DNA of 36,080 nucleotides. It comes from Microcaldota archaeon (GTDB lineage: Archaea; Micrarchaeota; Micrarchaeia; Anstonellales; JAGGVH01). The stretch is from NCBI GenBank assembly GCA_021158105.1, contig JAGGVH010000035.1, positions 1 through 36,080 of the forward strand, in the 5' to 3' direction. Position 1 is the stretch's first letter. Every line of letters starts with the position of its first letter. A model generated the notes under the pieces. That model made no database searches. It had not been told where the DNA came from and saw nothing but the letters and a program-made list of their open reading frames with translations. Position numbers and translations under genes: made by a program. Positions 1 through 7,363 of the stretch are shown here, piece by piece.

Positions 1-126
1 TGCAACCGTTTTAGCGTTTTCAGATATAATTAGTTTTATATTATGACCCAACCTTTTTATTTTCTCATACAACCTTTTACCATAGATTACTCCTGATGCT
101 CCGGTGATCGCTAAAAGTATTTTCAT
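1..126 (-). CDS. ubiX: UbiX-type flavin prenyltransferase (N-terminal part, cut by window edge)
   Basis: The 42 readable codons start at ATG 126 (complement) and run off the window. The N-terminus has the Rossmann-like phosphate-binding stretch ITGASGVIYG typical of UbiX/Pad1 flavin prenyltransferases. These attach a dimethylallyl group to FMN, giving the prenyl-FMN cofactor of UbiD-family decarboxylases. The gene diverges from isopentenyl phosphate kinase across 52 bases. A TATA element at 149-156 is centred 26.5 nt from this ATG, so the mRNA is probably leaderless. In many archaea the prenylated flavin serves the UbiD-like decarboxylase of the modified mevalonate pathway; that link is inferred from the neighbour. 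The N-terminal motif is clear, but most of the protein is not visible. Confidence 0.85.
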   Translation of the reverse strand, partial: MKILLAITGASGVIYGKRLYEKIKRLGHNIKLIISENAKTVA

Positions 127-148
127 ATACTTTAACTTTCAAGGAAAG

Positions 149-156
149 TATATAAA
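149..156. promoter_or_regulatory. Shared bidirectional TATA box for ubiX and ipk
   Basis: TATATAAA, near-palindromic, is centred at 152.5. The distance to the A of both divergent start codons (126 on minus, 179 on plus) is exactly 26.5 nt, the usual archaeal TATA-to-TSS distance. One TBP site could therefore drive two leaderless transcripts. A purine-rich GGAAAG just upstream on the plus side could be a BRE. Confidence 0.7.
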
Positions 157-178
157 CATAACTTTTTTTATTGTATAT

Positions 179-931
179 ATGGTAATCTTGATTAAATTTG
201 GCGGAAGTGTCATCACATATAAAAACAAATACAAGTCAGCACGGAAAAAAATGGTAGATAAGTTAACATTAGAATTAGCAAAAGTCTGGAAGAAAGACTA
301 TAAACTGATACTCGTTCACGGTGCAGGATCTTTTGGCCATGCCCCTGTTGTCAAATATAAAATAAATAATGGGGTTCATACAAAAGGGCAAAAGATTGGG
401 TTTGCTGATACGCATCTTGCAGTTTCAGAGTTGTCTAATTTGATTGTAAAATCTTTAATAAAATATAATGTCCCTGCAGTTTCATTGCCCCCTGCGTTCT
501 TGTTTGAGCAGAATAATAAGAAAGTTGTAAGGTTTTATTCCCAACCCATATTTGATTATTTTAATGAAGGTTATTTGCCTGTGTTGTACGGTGATATGGT
601 ATTGGATTATTCTTTGGGCGGTTCAGTGCTTTCTGGGGATCAGATTATGACTGTGCTGTCAAAAGCGATGCCTGTTGACAAAATGATATTTATAACCGAT
701 GTTGAAGGTGTTTTAGATAACAATGGCAATGTTATTCCTATCATTAATAAGGACAACTTATCTGAAGTGCAACACCATTTAACAGGTTCAAAAAATGTTG
801 ATGTTACAGGGGGCATGCATGGCAAAATAATGGAGATAATCCATAGTGGCGTGCCAACAGTAATAACCAATTCAAAGAGCATGAAAGATGCAATATTAGG
901 TAAAAAGGTTGGGACGTTTATTTTACCATAA
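179..931 (+). CDS. ipk: Isopentenyl phosphate kinase
   Basis: This 250-aa amino acid kinase family enzyme phosphorylates isopentenyl phosphate to isopentenyl diphosphate with ATP, the last step of the archaeal mevalonate pathway. Visible signatures are the N-terminal KFGGS (residues 6-10), HGAGSFGH at 47-54 with the His that distinguishes IPK from other family members, a YGDMVLD segment, the ITDVEGVLD nucleotide-site region and VTGGMHGKI near the C-terminus. Length is typical of the family. ATG 179 is preferred over the longer frame start at 104 because it aligns with the conserved N-terminus and lies 26.5 nt from the TATA box. It is divergent from ubiX, which suggests co-expression for isoprenoid lipid synthesis. 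Confidence 0.93.
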   Translation: MVILIKFGGSVITYKNKYKSARKKMVDKLTLELAKVWKKDYKLILVHGAGSFGHAPVVKYKINNGVHTKGQKIGFADTHLAVSELSNLIVKSLIKYNVPAVSLPPAFLFEQNNKKVVRFYSQPIFDYFNEGYLPVLYGDMVLDYSLGGSVLSGDQIMTVLSKAMPVDKMIFITDVEGVLDNNGNVIPIINKDNLSEVQHHLTGSKNVDVTGGMHGKIMEIIHSGVPTVITNSKSMKDAILGKKVGTFILP

Positions 932-941
932 TTTTATTTTG

Positions 942-1418
942 TTACATAACCTCAGGTTGTGGTTTATACTTTGATATTTCTCTTGTAAATGATGTGTTGG
1001 ATTTGGATAAATTTGTTTTAATTAGTTTATCAACATATTGGTTTATGTTTTGTTGTGTCCTAATTTCCATGGCTATTTTTAAGATGGTGTTTTTGATCAT
1101 TTCTAAGCGTTTGTTAGTGGCATTTAAGTTATCATCTATCATCTGTCCTTTGTTATCGCCCGTGTTTAAATGTAGTATCATTAAAATGAAGTTTTCATCA
1201 ACATCTTTAACTTTCTCTTTTAATAAACGAAGTATTGTAGTAAACACAATTTGTTTGACTTTATCTTTTGGATACTCTTTTCTGTTTGGAAAATGCTGAA
1301 TAATACATTTTGATAATACATTATACTCATTTGTTATTCCGATAACGAGTTTTCTTAATTTTTCTTGTTGTGAAATGTTTGATTTGTTTATGTTTTTCTT
1401 ATTTAATTTTCCCATCAT
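942..1418 (-). CDS. Hypothetical protein, 158 aa
   Basis: I do not recognise a family. The protein is basic, predicted mostly helical, and has no signal peptide or membrane segment. The N-terminal ~20 residues are rich in Lys/Asn/Ser and probably disordered. It lies 14 nt downstream of the 285-aa protein on the same strand and is preceded by a GAGGTGG Shine-Dalgarno just before two adjacent ATGs (1418 and 1415), so the two genes look like an operon. It ends tail-to-tail with ipk. Context gives no function. Confidence 0.6.
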   Translation of the reverse strand: MMGKLNKKNINKSNISQQEKLRKLVIGITNEYNVLSKCIIQHFPNRKEYPKDKVKQIVFTTILRLLKEKVKDVDENFILMILHLNTGDNKGQMIDDNLNATNKRLEMIKNTILKIAMEIRTQQNINQYVDKLIKTNLSKSNTSFTREISKYKPQPEVM

Positions 1419-1432
1419 CCTCCACCTCTCTT

Positions 1433-2290
1433 TTAAATATATTTATCCCCATACATCTCTTTTCTCACAATACTATAAAACTTGTTTGGTACGAACATGT
1501 CAGTATGTTTATTCACCCATGAATGAAGATTTGATACTGACGGGTTATGTTTTCTGTCTTTTAGATACATCTTAGAAAGGTTATACCATATATTCCATAC
1601 TAAGTGTGGATTTTTTTCAATTATATTATTTGTTTTTACAAGTGCATGTTTGATTATGTCTGTCCACCAAACCATTTTGGTCTGTTTCATTAATTCGTAT
1701 GAAGAAGGGAGGTTGTATTTTTTTGCAAAAATGTCCCACCTCCTAACTGATGGGATAAATCCTTCCATGTCTACATGAAAAAGTAACATTTCAATTACAT
1801 CATTTAATGATGTGATGTTATGTATTTTTTCTAATTTCCTGTCAAAATAGAGATACTTTTCTGTCATTTTTGAAAAATATTTACGGATGAGTTTAGGTGC
1901 AGTTTTCTGTTCATTTCTATTTGAGTTTTTATCTTCTATATTATTATTTTGTTTTCTGATTTTTTTAGAATTGATTGTTTTATCAACTTGTTCTTGTGCT
2001 CTTTCAAAATATACCCCAAACATATAAAACTGGTTTGGGTATGGGTATAAATATAGATTATGATCAATCCATTTTTTGTATTCCTCAGCTGTTGGAGCCC
2101 TTTTTAATTTTAAACTTACACTACAAGATATCACTAAATGGATTAGATCATCTCTTGTCCATCCTGCTAACCTTATTCTTTCCCTAATTCTTTTTTGTTT
2201 AGGAGTTAAATCTTCAAGAGGATCAACATTTTCAAATCTTTGTTTTTGATTATCACTATTATTTTTCTTTGTTTGTTTTTTCATTTTCAT
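1433..2290 (-). CDS. Protein with three helix-rich repeats resembling homing-endonuclease-associated repeats
   Basis: A 285-aa basic, soluble protein with no membrane segment. After a Lys/Asn-rich N-terminus it holds about three units of ~55-60 residues. Each begins with a hydrophobic helix, followed by a P-[ST] turn, an aromatic-rich helix, a second Pro and a final helix. Examples are the units around RAPTAEEYKKW ... YPNQFYMFG, FIPSVRRWDIF ... WWTDIIKHA, and HNPSVSNLHSW. The pattern resembles HNH-associated DNA-binding repeats, but no nuclease domain is visible. ATG 2290 follows GGTGCGGTGA and lies ~40 nt from a TATA (2326-2333), giving a ~13-nt leader. A GTG at 2299 is less likely. It is probably co-transcribed with the next gene. 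The repeat assignment is tentative. Confidence 0.55.
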   Translation of the reverse strand: MKMKKQTKKNNSDNQKQRFENVDPLEDLTPKQKRIRERIRLAGWTRDDLIHLVISCSVSLKLKRAPTAEEYKKWIDHNLYLYPYPNQFYMFGVYFERAQEQVDKTINSKKIRKQNNNIEDKNSNRNEQKTAPKLIRKYFSKMTEKYLYFDRKLEKIHNITSLNDVIEMLLFHVDMEGFIPSVRRWDIFAKKYNLPSSYELMKQTKMVWWTDIIKHALVKTNNIIEKNPHLVWNIWYNLSKMYLKDRKHNPSVSNLHSWVNKHTDMFVPNKFYSIVRKEMYGDKYI

Positions 2291-2325
2291 GGGTGTCACC
2301 GCACCTATAAAAATGTTATGAAAGG

Positions 2326-2333
2326 TTTAAATA
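2326..2333 (-). promoter_or_regulatory. TATA box for the 1433-2290 gene
   Basis: TATTTAAA on the minus strand is centred at 2329.5. A start 26.5 nt away falls at about 2303, next to GGTGCGGTGA, so the leader would begin almost at the ribosome-binding site. Confidence 0.45.
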
Positions 2334-2450
2334 TGTTATCATGCTTTACTATCAACCCCTATTATTTATACAGATTATTTTTTAAACATATTGTCCCATA
2401 ATTTAACATATAATGTATATGTCTATAAGTGATTAAGGGAGTATGATATT

Positions 2451-3140
2451 ATGAAAATTATTGGTGAAGGGAAGAATATCGAAATTAAGATAAGAGATCG
2501 GTTTAATGTTGCTTTTTACAAAGGGACGTCTAAATTTAAAATGACTTCTATCATTGAAAAAGCCATTGGTTCAAGACGTTTTGTGTCATCTTTGCTCGGT
2601 CCACGAACTCCCATAATTGAATTTTTAAAATATAAGAACATTAGTGTGGCTCCATTATCGATAATACTCACAGATGATTCAACTTTCAGGTATCTGTTAG
2701 ACACTGATGATTACTATTTTTTCATATCCAATTATAAAGAACAAGACAATAAGATTGTTGTAGATAATACTGTTATAGTTCATAAGGACTTTGATGACAC
2801 TACACTACAATTCATGTTCACGATTGGGTTTACTGAGGACTATGGAAGGTTGATTGCAACATTTTTTGATAAGAATGAAATAAATGATGGTGTTATAAAT
2901 TATCCTTCTGATGTCATAAGTTCGATTTATGGATTTTGTCATTATTCAGTATTTTTACATGCACTGGAATTGAAAGAGACGTTCCCAATTGATGTGAACA
3001 TTGTAGATTATGTTGGAAACATTGCACATACGCTTAACCCGCAAACTGCATTCTATGAAATGATAGCCCACCCACCCAAGGATGAAAATCCTGAAGAATA
3101 TATAGAAAGGATTTCTTCTTTTAAACCGTTCAGAATTTAA
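2451..3140 (+). CDS. Hypothetical protein, 229 aa
   Basis: I do not recognise this soluble protein. It is rich in aromatic and acidic residues, with alternating strands and helices, no signal peptide, no membrane segment and no Cys cluster. A repeated phrase such as [21 protein letters not shown] suggests a compact alpha/beta fold. The start has a GGGAG (2437-2441) ten bases upstream and an ACATATAATG element around 2405-2414 at promoter distance. The last 11 bases overlap the 3' end of lemA on the other strand. It stands alone between divergent and convergent neighbours, so there is no operon clue to function. Confidence 0.65.
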   Translation: MKIIGEGKNIEIKIRDRFNVAFYKGTSKFKMTSIIEKAIGSRRFVSSLLGPRTPIIEFLKYKNISVAPLSIILTDDSTFRYLLDTDDYYFFISNYKEQDNKIVVDNTVIVHKDFDDTTLQFMFTIGFTEDYGRLIATFFDKNEINDGVINYPSDVISSIYGFCHYSVFLHALELKETFPIDVNIVDYVGNIAHTLNPQTAFYEMIAHPPKDENPEEYIERISSFKPFRI

Positions 3141-3708
3141 CTTTAACATTTTCTTTTTCTTCACCTTCGATTTCAAACAATTCTTTTTCTTTGAACCCCA
3201 ATACTGATGCAAAGAAAACATAAGGTATTCTTTGTATAGTTGTGTTGAATTCTGTCACGATGTCATTATAAAACTGTCTTGCATAAGCAATCTTATTTTC
3301 TGTTTCTTCTAATTGTTTTTGTAGGTCTGCAAAATTTTCATTTGCTTTAAGTTGTGGATAATTCTCTGCGACTGCAAACAATGATTTAAGTGCACCAACA
3401 AGCATGTTCTCAGCTTTAGCTTTTTCAGCAGGTGTTTTAGCTTTCTGCCAAGCACTTCTGGCCTTTGTAACATTCTCAAAAATTCCTTTTTCGTGTTTGG
3501 CATAACCTTTAACAGTTTCAACCAAGTTGGGTATCAAGTCAAACCTTCTCTTTAATTGGACATCAATTTGTGCCCATGCATTATCACATCTTTTACTAAG
3601 CACAACTAGTTTGTTATACATGTATGCAATACCGCCAACCAAAACCAGAATTAATGCTCCTATCCCACAAATTCCTATTCCTATCGCACCTTCTAAAAGT
3701 CCAACCAT
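3130..3708 (-). CDS. lemA: LemA family membrane-anchored protein
   Basis: 192 aa. One N-terminal membrane segment (about residues 5-30, Gly/Ile-rich) is followed by the helical-bundle LemA domain. The family signature is clear: [24 protein letters not shown] just after the membrane helix, then VKGYAKHEK, the [14 protein letters not shown] segment and a C-terminal half containing [13 protein letters not shown]. LemA proteins are widespread in bacteria and archaea; their biochemical role is poorly defined. The start follows GGTGAT with a 3-nt spacer. The shared TATA near 3743-3751 predicts a ~12-nt leader starting right at the Shine-Dalgarno. It overlaps the convergent 2451-3140 gene by 11 bases. 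Confidence 0.92.
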   Translation of the reverse strand: MVGLLEGAIGIGICGIGALILVLVGGIAYMYNKLVVLSKRCDNAWAQIDVQLKRRFDLIPNLVETVKGYAKHEKGIFENVTKARSAWQKAKTPAEKAKAENMLVGALKSLFAVAENYPQLKANENFADLQKQLEETENKIAYARQFYNDIVTEFNTTIQRIPYVFFASVLGFKEKELFEIEGEEKENVKVKF

Positions 3709-3742
3709 CTAATCACCTTTATTTATGTTTCCTTTACAAATA

Positions 3743-3751
3743 TTTTTAAAT
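3743..3751. promoter_or_regulatory. Shared bidirectional TATA box for lemA and the 3774 gene
   Basis: TTTTTAAAT is centred near 3747.5. It is 26.5 nt from plus ATG 3774 (leaderless) and the same distance from about 3721 on minus, immediately before the AAAGGTGAT leader of lemA. Confidence 0.6.
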
Positions 3752-3773
3752 GATTCTGTATATATATTTGTCC

Positions 3774-4073
3774 ATGACACCCAAACTAAGACGACTTAAA
3801 ACTGATAATGACGGTAATAAACACCGTGTGAATAACAATGGTTTTCCGTATGAGAAGGCAGTTTTAAAGAGTACTAGGCAGAGAAGGGTTTATCCTGAGG
3901 ATGAATTTTCAGATATCCAGATTGAAATGTTGAAAGAGATTGTTGAGAAACAAAGGATGTGCCATAGTGGGCAAGTAAAAGTTCCTGAGTATGAAGAGAT
4001 TGACAACCCGGGTTGGCATAATGGGATAAGAGCAATGGAAGACCCAAGGAATGACAAAGATTACAATAAATGA
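3774..4073 (+). CDS. Hypothetical protein, 99 aa
   Basis: An unrecognised small, highly charged soluble protein starting MTPKLRRLK. The N-terminal 40 residues are basic; the middle is a predicted helix (SDIQIEMLKEIVEKQ); the C-terminal part is acidic with an EEIDNPGWHNGIRAMEDP stretch. ATG 3774 is chosen over the upstream frame start at 3750 because the shared TATA box lies 26.5 nt away, giving a leaderless mRNA. The stop overlaps an ATG at 4070 that could start a longer Pth2, but Pth2 appears to have its own promoter inside this gene's end. Confidence 0.6.
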   Translation: MTPKLRRLKTDNDGNKHRVNNNGFPYEKAVLKSTRQRRVYPEDEFSDIQIEMLKEIVEKQRMCHSGQVKVPEYEEIDNPGWHNGIRAMEDPRNDKDYNK

Positions 4074-4078
4074 GTAAA

Positions 4079-4086
4079 TTTATAAA
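4079..4086 (+). promoter_or_regulatory. TATA box for pth2
   Basis: TTTATAAA sits in a 12-base palindrome (4077-4088). Its centre at 4082.5 is 26.5 nt from ATG 4109, which fits a leaderless pth2 mRNA. Confidence 0.55.
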
Positions 4087-4108
4087 TTGGTTTGTTTTAT
4101 TTCTCATC

Positions 4109-4453
4109 ATGCGACAAGTTATCATTGTCAGGACTGACCTTAATATGAAAAGGGGCAAGATTGCAGCACAGGCCAGTCATGCTGCAGTAACCGCTATGCT
4201 CAAAACAGAAAAGATTGCTCCAGAAGTTGTTAAGCAGTGGTTAAAAGAAGGACAAAAGAAAGTTGTTTTGAAAGTTTCATCTGAAAAAGAACTTATAAAT
4301 ATATATAAGATTGTGTCAAAGAGCGTGCCAGCCGTGGTGATAAGGGATGCGGGTCGCACTCAAATTGCTCCTGATACAGTAACATGTATTGGCATAGGAC
4401 CATGGTATGATGATATTCTAGATAAATTAACTAGTCATCTGAAGTTGTTATAA
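4109..4453 (+). CDS. pth2: Peptidyl-tRNA hydrolase, archaeal/eukaryotic type (Pth2)
   Basis: 114 aa, the usual Pth2 length. It hydrolyses the ester bond of peptidyl-tRNAs that drop off ribosomes, recycling tRNA. Family signatures include VRTDLNMKRGKIAAQASHAA at the N-terminus with the catalytic Lys/His area, the central VVLKVSSEKEL, and the C-terminal RDAGRTQIAPDTVTCIGIGP block with catalytic Asp. ATG 4109 begins exactly where the family does and is 26.5 nt from a TATA box. A longer in-frame start at 4070 would add a hydrophobic 13-residue leader. It ends 3 nt from the convergent 4457 gene. Confidence 0.95.
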   Translation: MRQVIIVRTDLNMKRGKIAAQASHAAVTAMLKTEKIAPEVVKQWLKEGQKKVVLKVSSEKELINIYKIVSKSVPAVVIRDAGRTQIAPDTVTCIGIGPWYDDILDKLTSHLKLL

Positions 4454-4456
4454 ATA

Positions 4457-4900
4457 CTATAATTTGTTTACTTTTACTACCCAACATAAATCGTCTGCGG
4501 TCTTAGCAATCTTTTTAATTTCCGGTGGCAGGTTATTTTTTGCCACTCTATCCATAACTTTCACTCGTAATTTTTCATCAGTTATAAACACTTTATAAAA
4601 TGCATCAATCATAAATTCCTTATCTTCTGAGATTGTTTTTAAGATTTCAAAAGTTTCTTTTACTCCAATAACATTGATCGCTATCCTTATGGTTTTTGAT
4701 AATCCTAATGATACTGCTGCAGCATCAAACACAGACTTTTTATCATATTCCTTTATAAGTTCTGTGAAATTTTTGGTGTTTGGGTGAAATAATCCAAAAT
4801 AATGGGTCAAAGGTCTATTTTTAGACCTGACAAATATGTTTTTTCTTTGTGTTATTTGATTATATGGCACACCTTTGACAACCACCGACATTTTAATCAC
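4457..4900 (-). CDS. Hypothetical protein, about 147 aa
   Basis: An unrecognised soluble, basic, mostly helical protein. The N-terminal third is beta-like (VVVKGVPYNQ, then a HYFGLFHP segment); the rest is helices with hydrophobic periodicity, ending KTADDLCWVVKV. No catalytic motif is evident. Two starts are possible: GTG 4900, about 24.5 nt from the TATA at 4921-4928 (nearly leaderless), or ATG 4891. Codon content resembles neighbours. It is convergent with pth2 and downstream of the debranching enzyme, but it has its own promoter, so no operon inference is possible. Confidence 0.6.
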   Translation of the reverse strand: MIKMSVVVKGVPYNQITQRKNIFVRSKNRPLTHYFGLFHPNTKNFTELIKEYDKKSVFDAAAVSLGLSKTIRIAINVIGVKETFEILKTISEDKEFMIDAFYKVFITDEKLRVKVMDRVAKNNLPPEIKKIAKTADDLCWVVKVNKL

Positions 4901-4920
4901 AATAGATATGTTATTTTATT

Positions 4921-4928
4921 ATTTATAA
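4921..4928 (-). promoter_or_regulatory. TATA box for the 4457-4900 gene
   Basis: TTATAAAT on minus is centred at 4924.5, placing transcription start at about 4898, essentially at the GTG start codon. Confidence 0.45.
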
Positions 4929-4973
4929 TCTTTAAGCACATTTTTTTATAAAATTAAGGACAATCAGTATATT

Positions 4974-6575
4974 TTATATATTTTTTATAAATTCAAATGT
5001 TGCATCAGACCATAGCTGTGCAGGACAACCACATTGTCTCATTGTTGAAGGTTCAACAAGTTCTGAGATATGATTTATACATCTTTCATTTTTCATTGTC
5101 TCAAACTCTTTTTTGACCTTTTTAGAATTTTGTTTATCAAATACTTTGAACCTTTTCATAACTTTAATATAAGGCATTAATAACCATGGCCAAATCGCGC
5201 CTCTATGGTACGCCTCATCTCTCTTTGATTGGTCTCCTTGGTAATATTTGTGAAATCTTTTGCTATTTGGATGAAGTGAATAAATGCCTCTTGGTGTAAA
5301 GAATTCCTGCATTCTTTTAACTATATATTTATCCATTGCTTTTAGGGGAGTAACATATTGTAAAGCAATGATAAAGTTTGGACGGTTTTCGTTTTCTTCT
5401 TTGTCTTCATCATTCATAGGCTCAAGCACGTCTTTTATTCCATTCCTCCCAAAAAATTTAGTTAATGACTTTTCTATCTTGTTAAGAAATGGGAACGGTT
5501 CGCCACCATTTCCCTCAGCAAAGAGATTAAACAGTCTTATTGCTTCATACCAATATGCATTTATTTCAATAGGTTTTCCTCTCCTGTCTATTGTGTCCAT
5601 CCAGGTAAGTTTAGGCTGCAACACTTTAATTAAATAATCATTATCCATCTTGTATCTTTCTGTCCCGTTTATGTATGATAACAACATTTTTTTGGCAGTG
5701 TCCAACCCCTTTTCTTTTTCAAACTTTAGAAGATTTATTACAAACAATAATCCCGTGTCTGCTGCATTGCTCCCTTTTCCTATTATGTTAGGAACTCCTC
5801 CTTTATTTGTGTTCATATAACTTTTTAATTTTTCAATATACATCTTTTTTGTTTTGTTATCAAAAAGACCAAATGAAACCATTACATCCCTGACATAATC
5901 ATCAAACCATGGTAATCCTGCCAAAATCTCATCATTCAACCTATAATAATCATACCATTTTTTTACTGATGTGCTTTCCCACGGGAACAATATTTTTGCG
6001 TTATTTCTAAATACCAATTCAGTAAAAGAAGTCATCAATTCCTTATCCCCATACCCCCTAACTTTTTCTGTTGGGTAACGTATCACAGTGACAGTTTTTT
6101 TGTTTATTTTATTTTTAGCTTCTTCTGATTTAAAATAAACTGGTTCATCCAATGCATTTTTTCTTAAAGAATGAATATTTCGCATGACAAAAAACGGTTT
6201 TATTTTTAGTATAACATTCTTTGGTAGTTTATATGTCACATAAACTTTGTTAGTGACGTGTATACTTCTTTCTATAACTTTTTTATCCAAAAAGAACTTA
6301 TGTGTTATATAATCTTTTCCAAGGATAATTTTATGCGGCAATATACATTCAGAATGATACTTATCATCATACCAACTACTAAGAGGCATTCTTTTTTTAT
6401 TGTATGTGACTGAATCTCCAAGTGACATTAACGTTATTTTTCCACCTATTCTCAAGCCATGATATTTTCTTCTTGGGATTAATGATAATGTATTAAACAA
6501 TTTCACATCTTTACCTATGACAAACTCCCTATCATCCCTGACAACTTTATTTTCAGATTCCCAAATCACATTCAT
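4974..6575 (-). CDS. Glycogen debranching enzyme, archaeal type (amylo-alpha-1,6-glucosidase)
   Basis: 533 aa. Such enzymes hydrolyse alpha-1,6 branch residues of glycogen-like polymers in the cytosol. The N-terminal domain carries the family motif RRKYHGL. The C-terminal (alpha/alpha)6 barrel has GLPWFDDYVRDVM (family: G-PWF-D-GRD), a conserved KLTWMD, DEAYHRGAIWPWL (family: RGTVWPWL) and AQLWSDATFEF near the end. It is somewhat shorter than the usual ~570-650 aa. ATG 6575 is chosen because GGTGA at 6583-6587 lies 7 nt before it and the TATA (6611-6618) puts the transcript start just at that site, downstream of the alternative ATG 6593. With GAPDH and Por it suggests stored polyglucan use. 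Confidence 0.85.
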   Translation of the reverse strand: MNVIWESENKVVRDDREFVIGKDVKLFNTLSLIPRRKYHGLRIGGKITLMSLGDSVTYNKKRMPLSSWYDDKYHSECILPHKIILGKDYITHKFFLDKKVIERSIHVTNKVYVTYKLPKNVILKIKPFFVMRNIHSLRKNALDEPVYFKSEEAKNKINKKTVTVIRYPTEKVRGYGDKELMTSFTELVFRNNAKILFPWESTSVKKWYDYYRLNDEILAGLPWFDDYVRDVMVSFGLFDNKTKKMYIEKLKSYMNTNKGGVPNIIGKGSNAADTGLLFVINLLKFEKEKGLDTAKKMLLSYINGTERYKMDNDYLIKVLQPKLTWMDTIDRRGKPIEINAYWYEAIRLFNLFAEGNGGEPFPFLNKIEKSLTKFFGRNGIKDVLEPMNDEDKEENENRPNFIIALQYVTPLKAMDKYIVKRMQEFFTPRGIYSLHPNSKRFHKYYQGDQSKRDEAYHRGAIWPWLLMPYIKVMKRFKVFDKQNSKKVKKEFETMKNERCINHISELVEPSTMRQCGCPAQLWSDATFEFIKNI

Positions 6576-6610
6576 ATTTTTGTCACCATTCATGTTTACA
6601 TCCCGATGCT

Positions 6611-6618
6611 TATAAAAA
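6611..6618 (-). promoter_or_regulatory. TATA box for the debranching enzyme gene
   Basis: TTTTTATA on minus is centred at 6614.5. The predicted start near 6588 is adjacent to GGTGA (6583-6587), giving a leader of about 12 nt. Confidence 0.5.
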
Positions 6619-6627
6619 TTGGTTTTG

Positions 6628-6635
6628 TTTATAAG
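6628..6635 (+). promoter_or_regulatory. TATA box for hjc
   Basis: TTTATAAG is centred at 6631.5; 26.5 nt downstream is 6658, inside the GGTGAT (6657-6662) that precedes the TTG start of hjc. Confidence 0.5.
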
Positions 6636-6665
6636 TCTTACTAACGATATTAAACTGGTGATTGT

Positions 6666-7037
6666 TTGTATAATAAAGGTGCGAATGCAGAAAGAGAACT
6701 TATCAGAATGTTTTCCAATAAAGGATACAGAGTAATCCGCGCCGCAGGTTCTGGTGTCAATTCCCTGTCGCCAGACATATTAGTTTTTAGTCATGGTGCA
6801 TACTATGGTTTTGAATGTAAGGCATGGAAAAAGAAAAATCTTAGTATTTCAAAGGAGCAGTTTGAGAGATTAAAGAAATGGAATGATGATACAGGAATAA
6901 TTGTAATGGTTGCATGGAAAATCCCAAGAAAAGGATGGAGGTTCATTCCTTTAAACATGTTTAAAGAAACCGGGAAGGCATACAGCATCAACCTTGAAAC
7001 TGCAATGAAAATGTTGGATTTTGAAGCAATAGTTTAG
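6666..7037 (+). CDS. hjc: Holliday junction resolvase Hjc (TTG start)
   Basis: 123 aa, normal for archaeal Hjc, a dimeric endonuclease that cuts four-way junctions during recombination and replication restart. The restriction-endonuclease-like active site is complete: Glu9 in GANAERELI, Asp37 in SPDILV, Glu50 and Lys52 in YGFECKAWKK, with the RAAGSG loop before Asp37. The start is TTG 6666: GGTGAT is followed by a 3-nt spacer and TTG, the same geometry used at ATG starts elsewhere in the window, and the frame lacks an earlier ATG. Two small genes follow on the same strand, but they look unrelated in function. Confidence 0.93.
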   Translation: MYNKGANAERELIRMFSNKGYRVIRAAGSGVNSLSPDILVFSHGAYYGFECKAWKKKNLSISKEQFERLKKWNDDTGIIVMVAWKIPRKGWRFIPLNMFKETGKAYSINLETAMKMLDFEAIV

Positions 7038-7056
7038 GTCTAAAGGGTGTTAACAT

Positions 7057-7329
7057 ATGAAGAAGTATGTTTACCTTTTATTTTTCACAATTTTTCTTGT
7101 TATTTTATACTCTTATTCAGAAACGTACGCCCCCTCTTCCTTATGCAACCTGTCAAAAAACTTTAGAGTTTCAGGACAGGTTGTTTCAATAATCAAAATG
7201 GAGGATGGTTATAAGATAAAAGTTTGTGATTTGGATTGTTGTAAGGCATTATACATTGATGAATTCATCATGCCGGGCGAACATGTTGTATTGTGTGGCC
7301 ATGAAAATAGAAAAGTTAAAAGGTGTTGA
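7057..7329 (+). CDS. Small secreted or membrane-anchored OB-fold-like protein
   Basis: 90 aa. An N-terminal hydrophobic helix (residues ~4-19) acts as signal peptide or anchor. The rest resembles a short beta-barrel: FRVSGQVVSIIKMEDGY, IKVCDLDCC, then PGEHVVLCGHE, the strand-turn order of nucleic-acid/ligand-binding OB folds. Four to six cysteines outside the membrane helix (CDLDCC, C near the end) could form disulfides or bind metal. The start follows a GGGTGTTAAC Shine-Dalgarno, 19 nt after hjc. The fold is an inference from pattern only; the partner or ligand is unknown. Confidence 0.6.
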   Translation: MKKYVYLLFFTIFLVILYSYSETYAPSSLCNLSKNFRVSGQVVSIIKMEDGYKIKVCDLDCCKALYIDEFIMPGEHVVLCGHENRKVKRC

Positions 7330-7363
7330 TATAGACATGTAAATTATTTTTAATGGTGTAATC

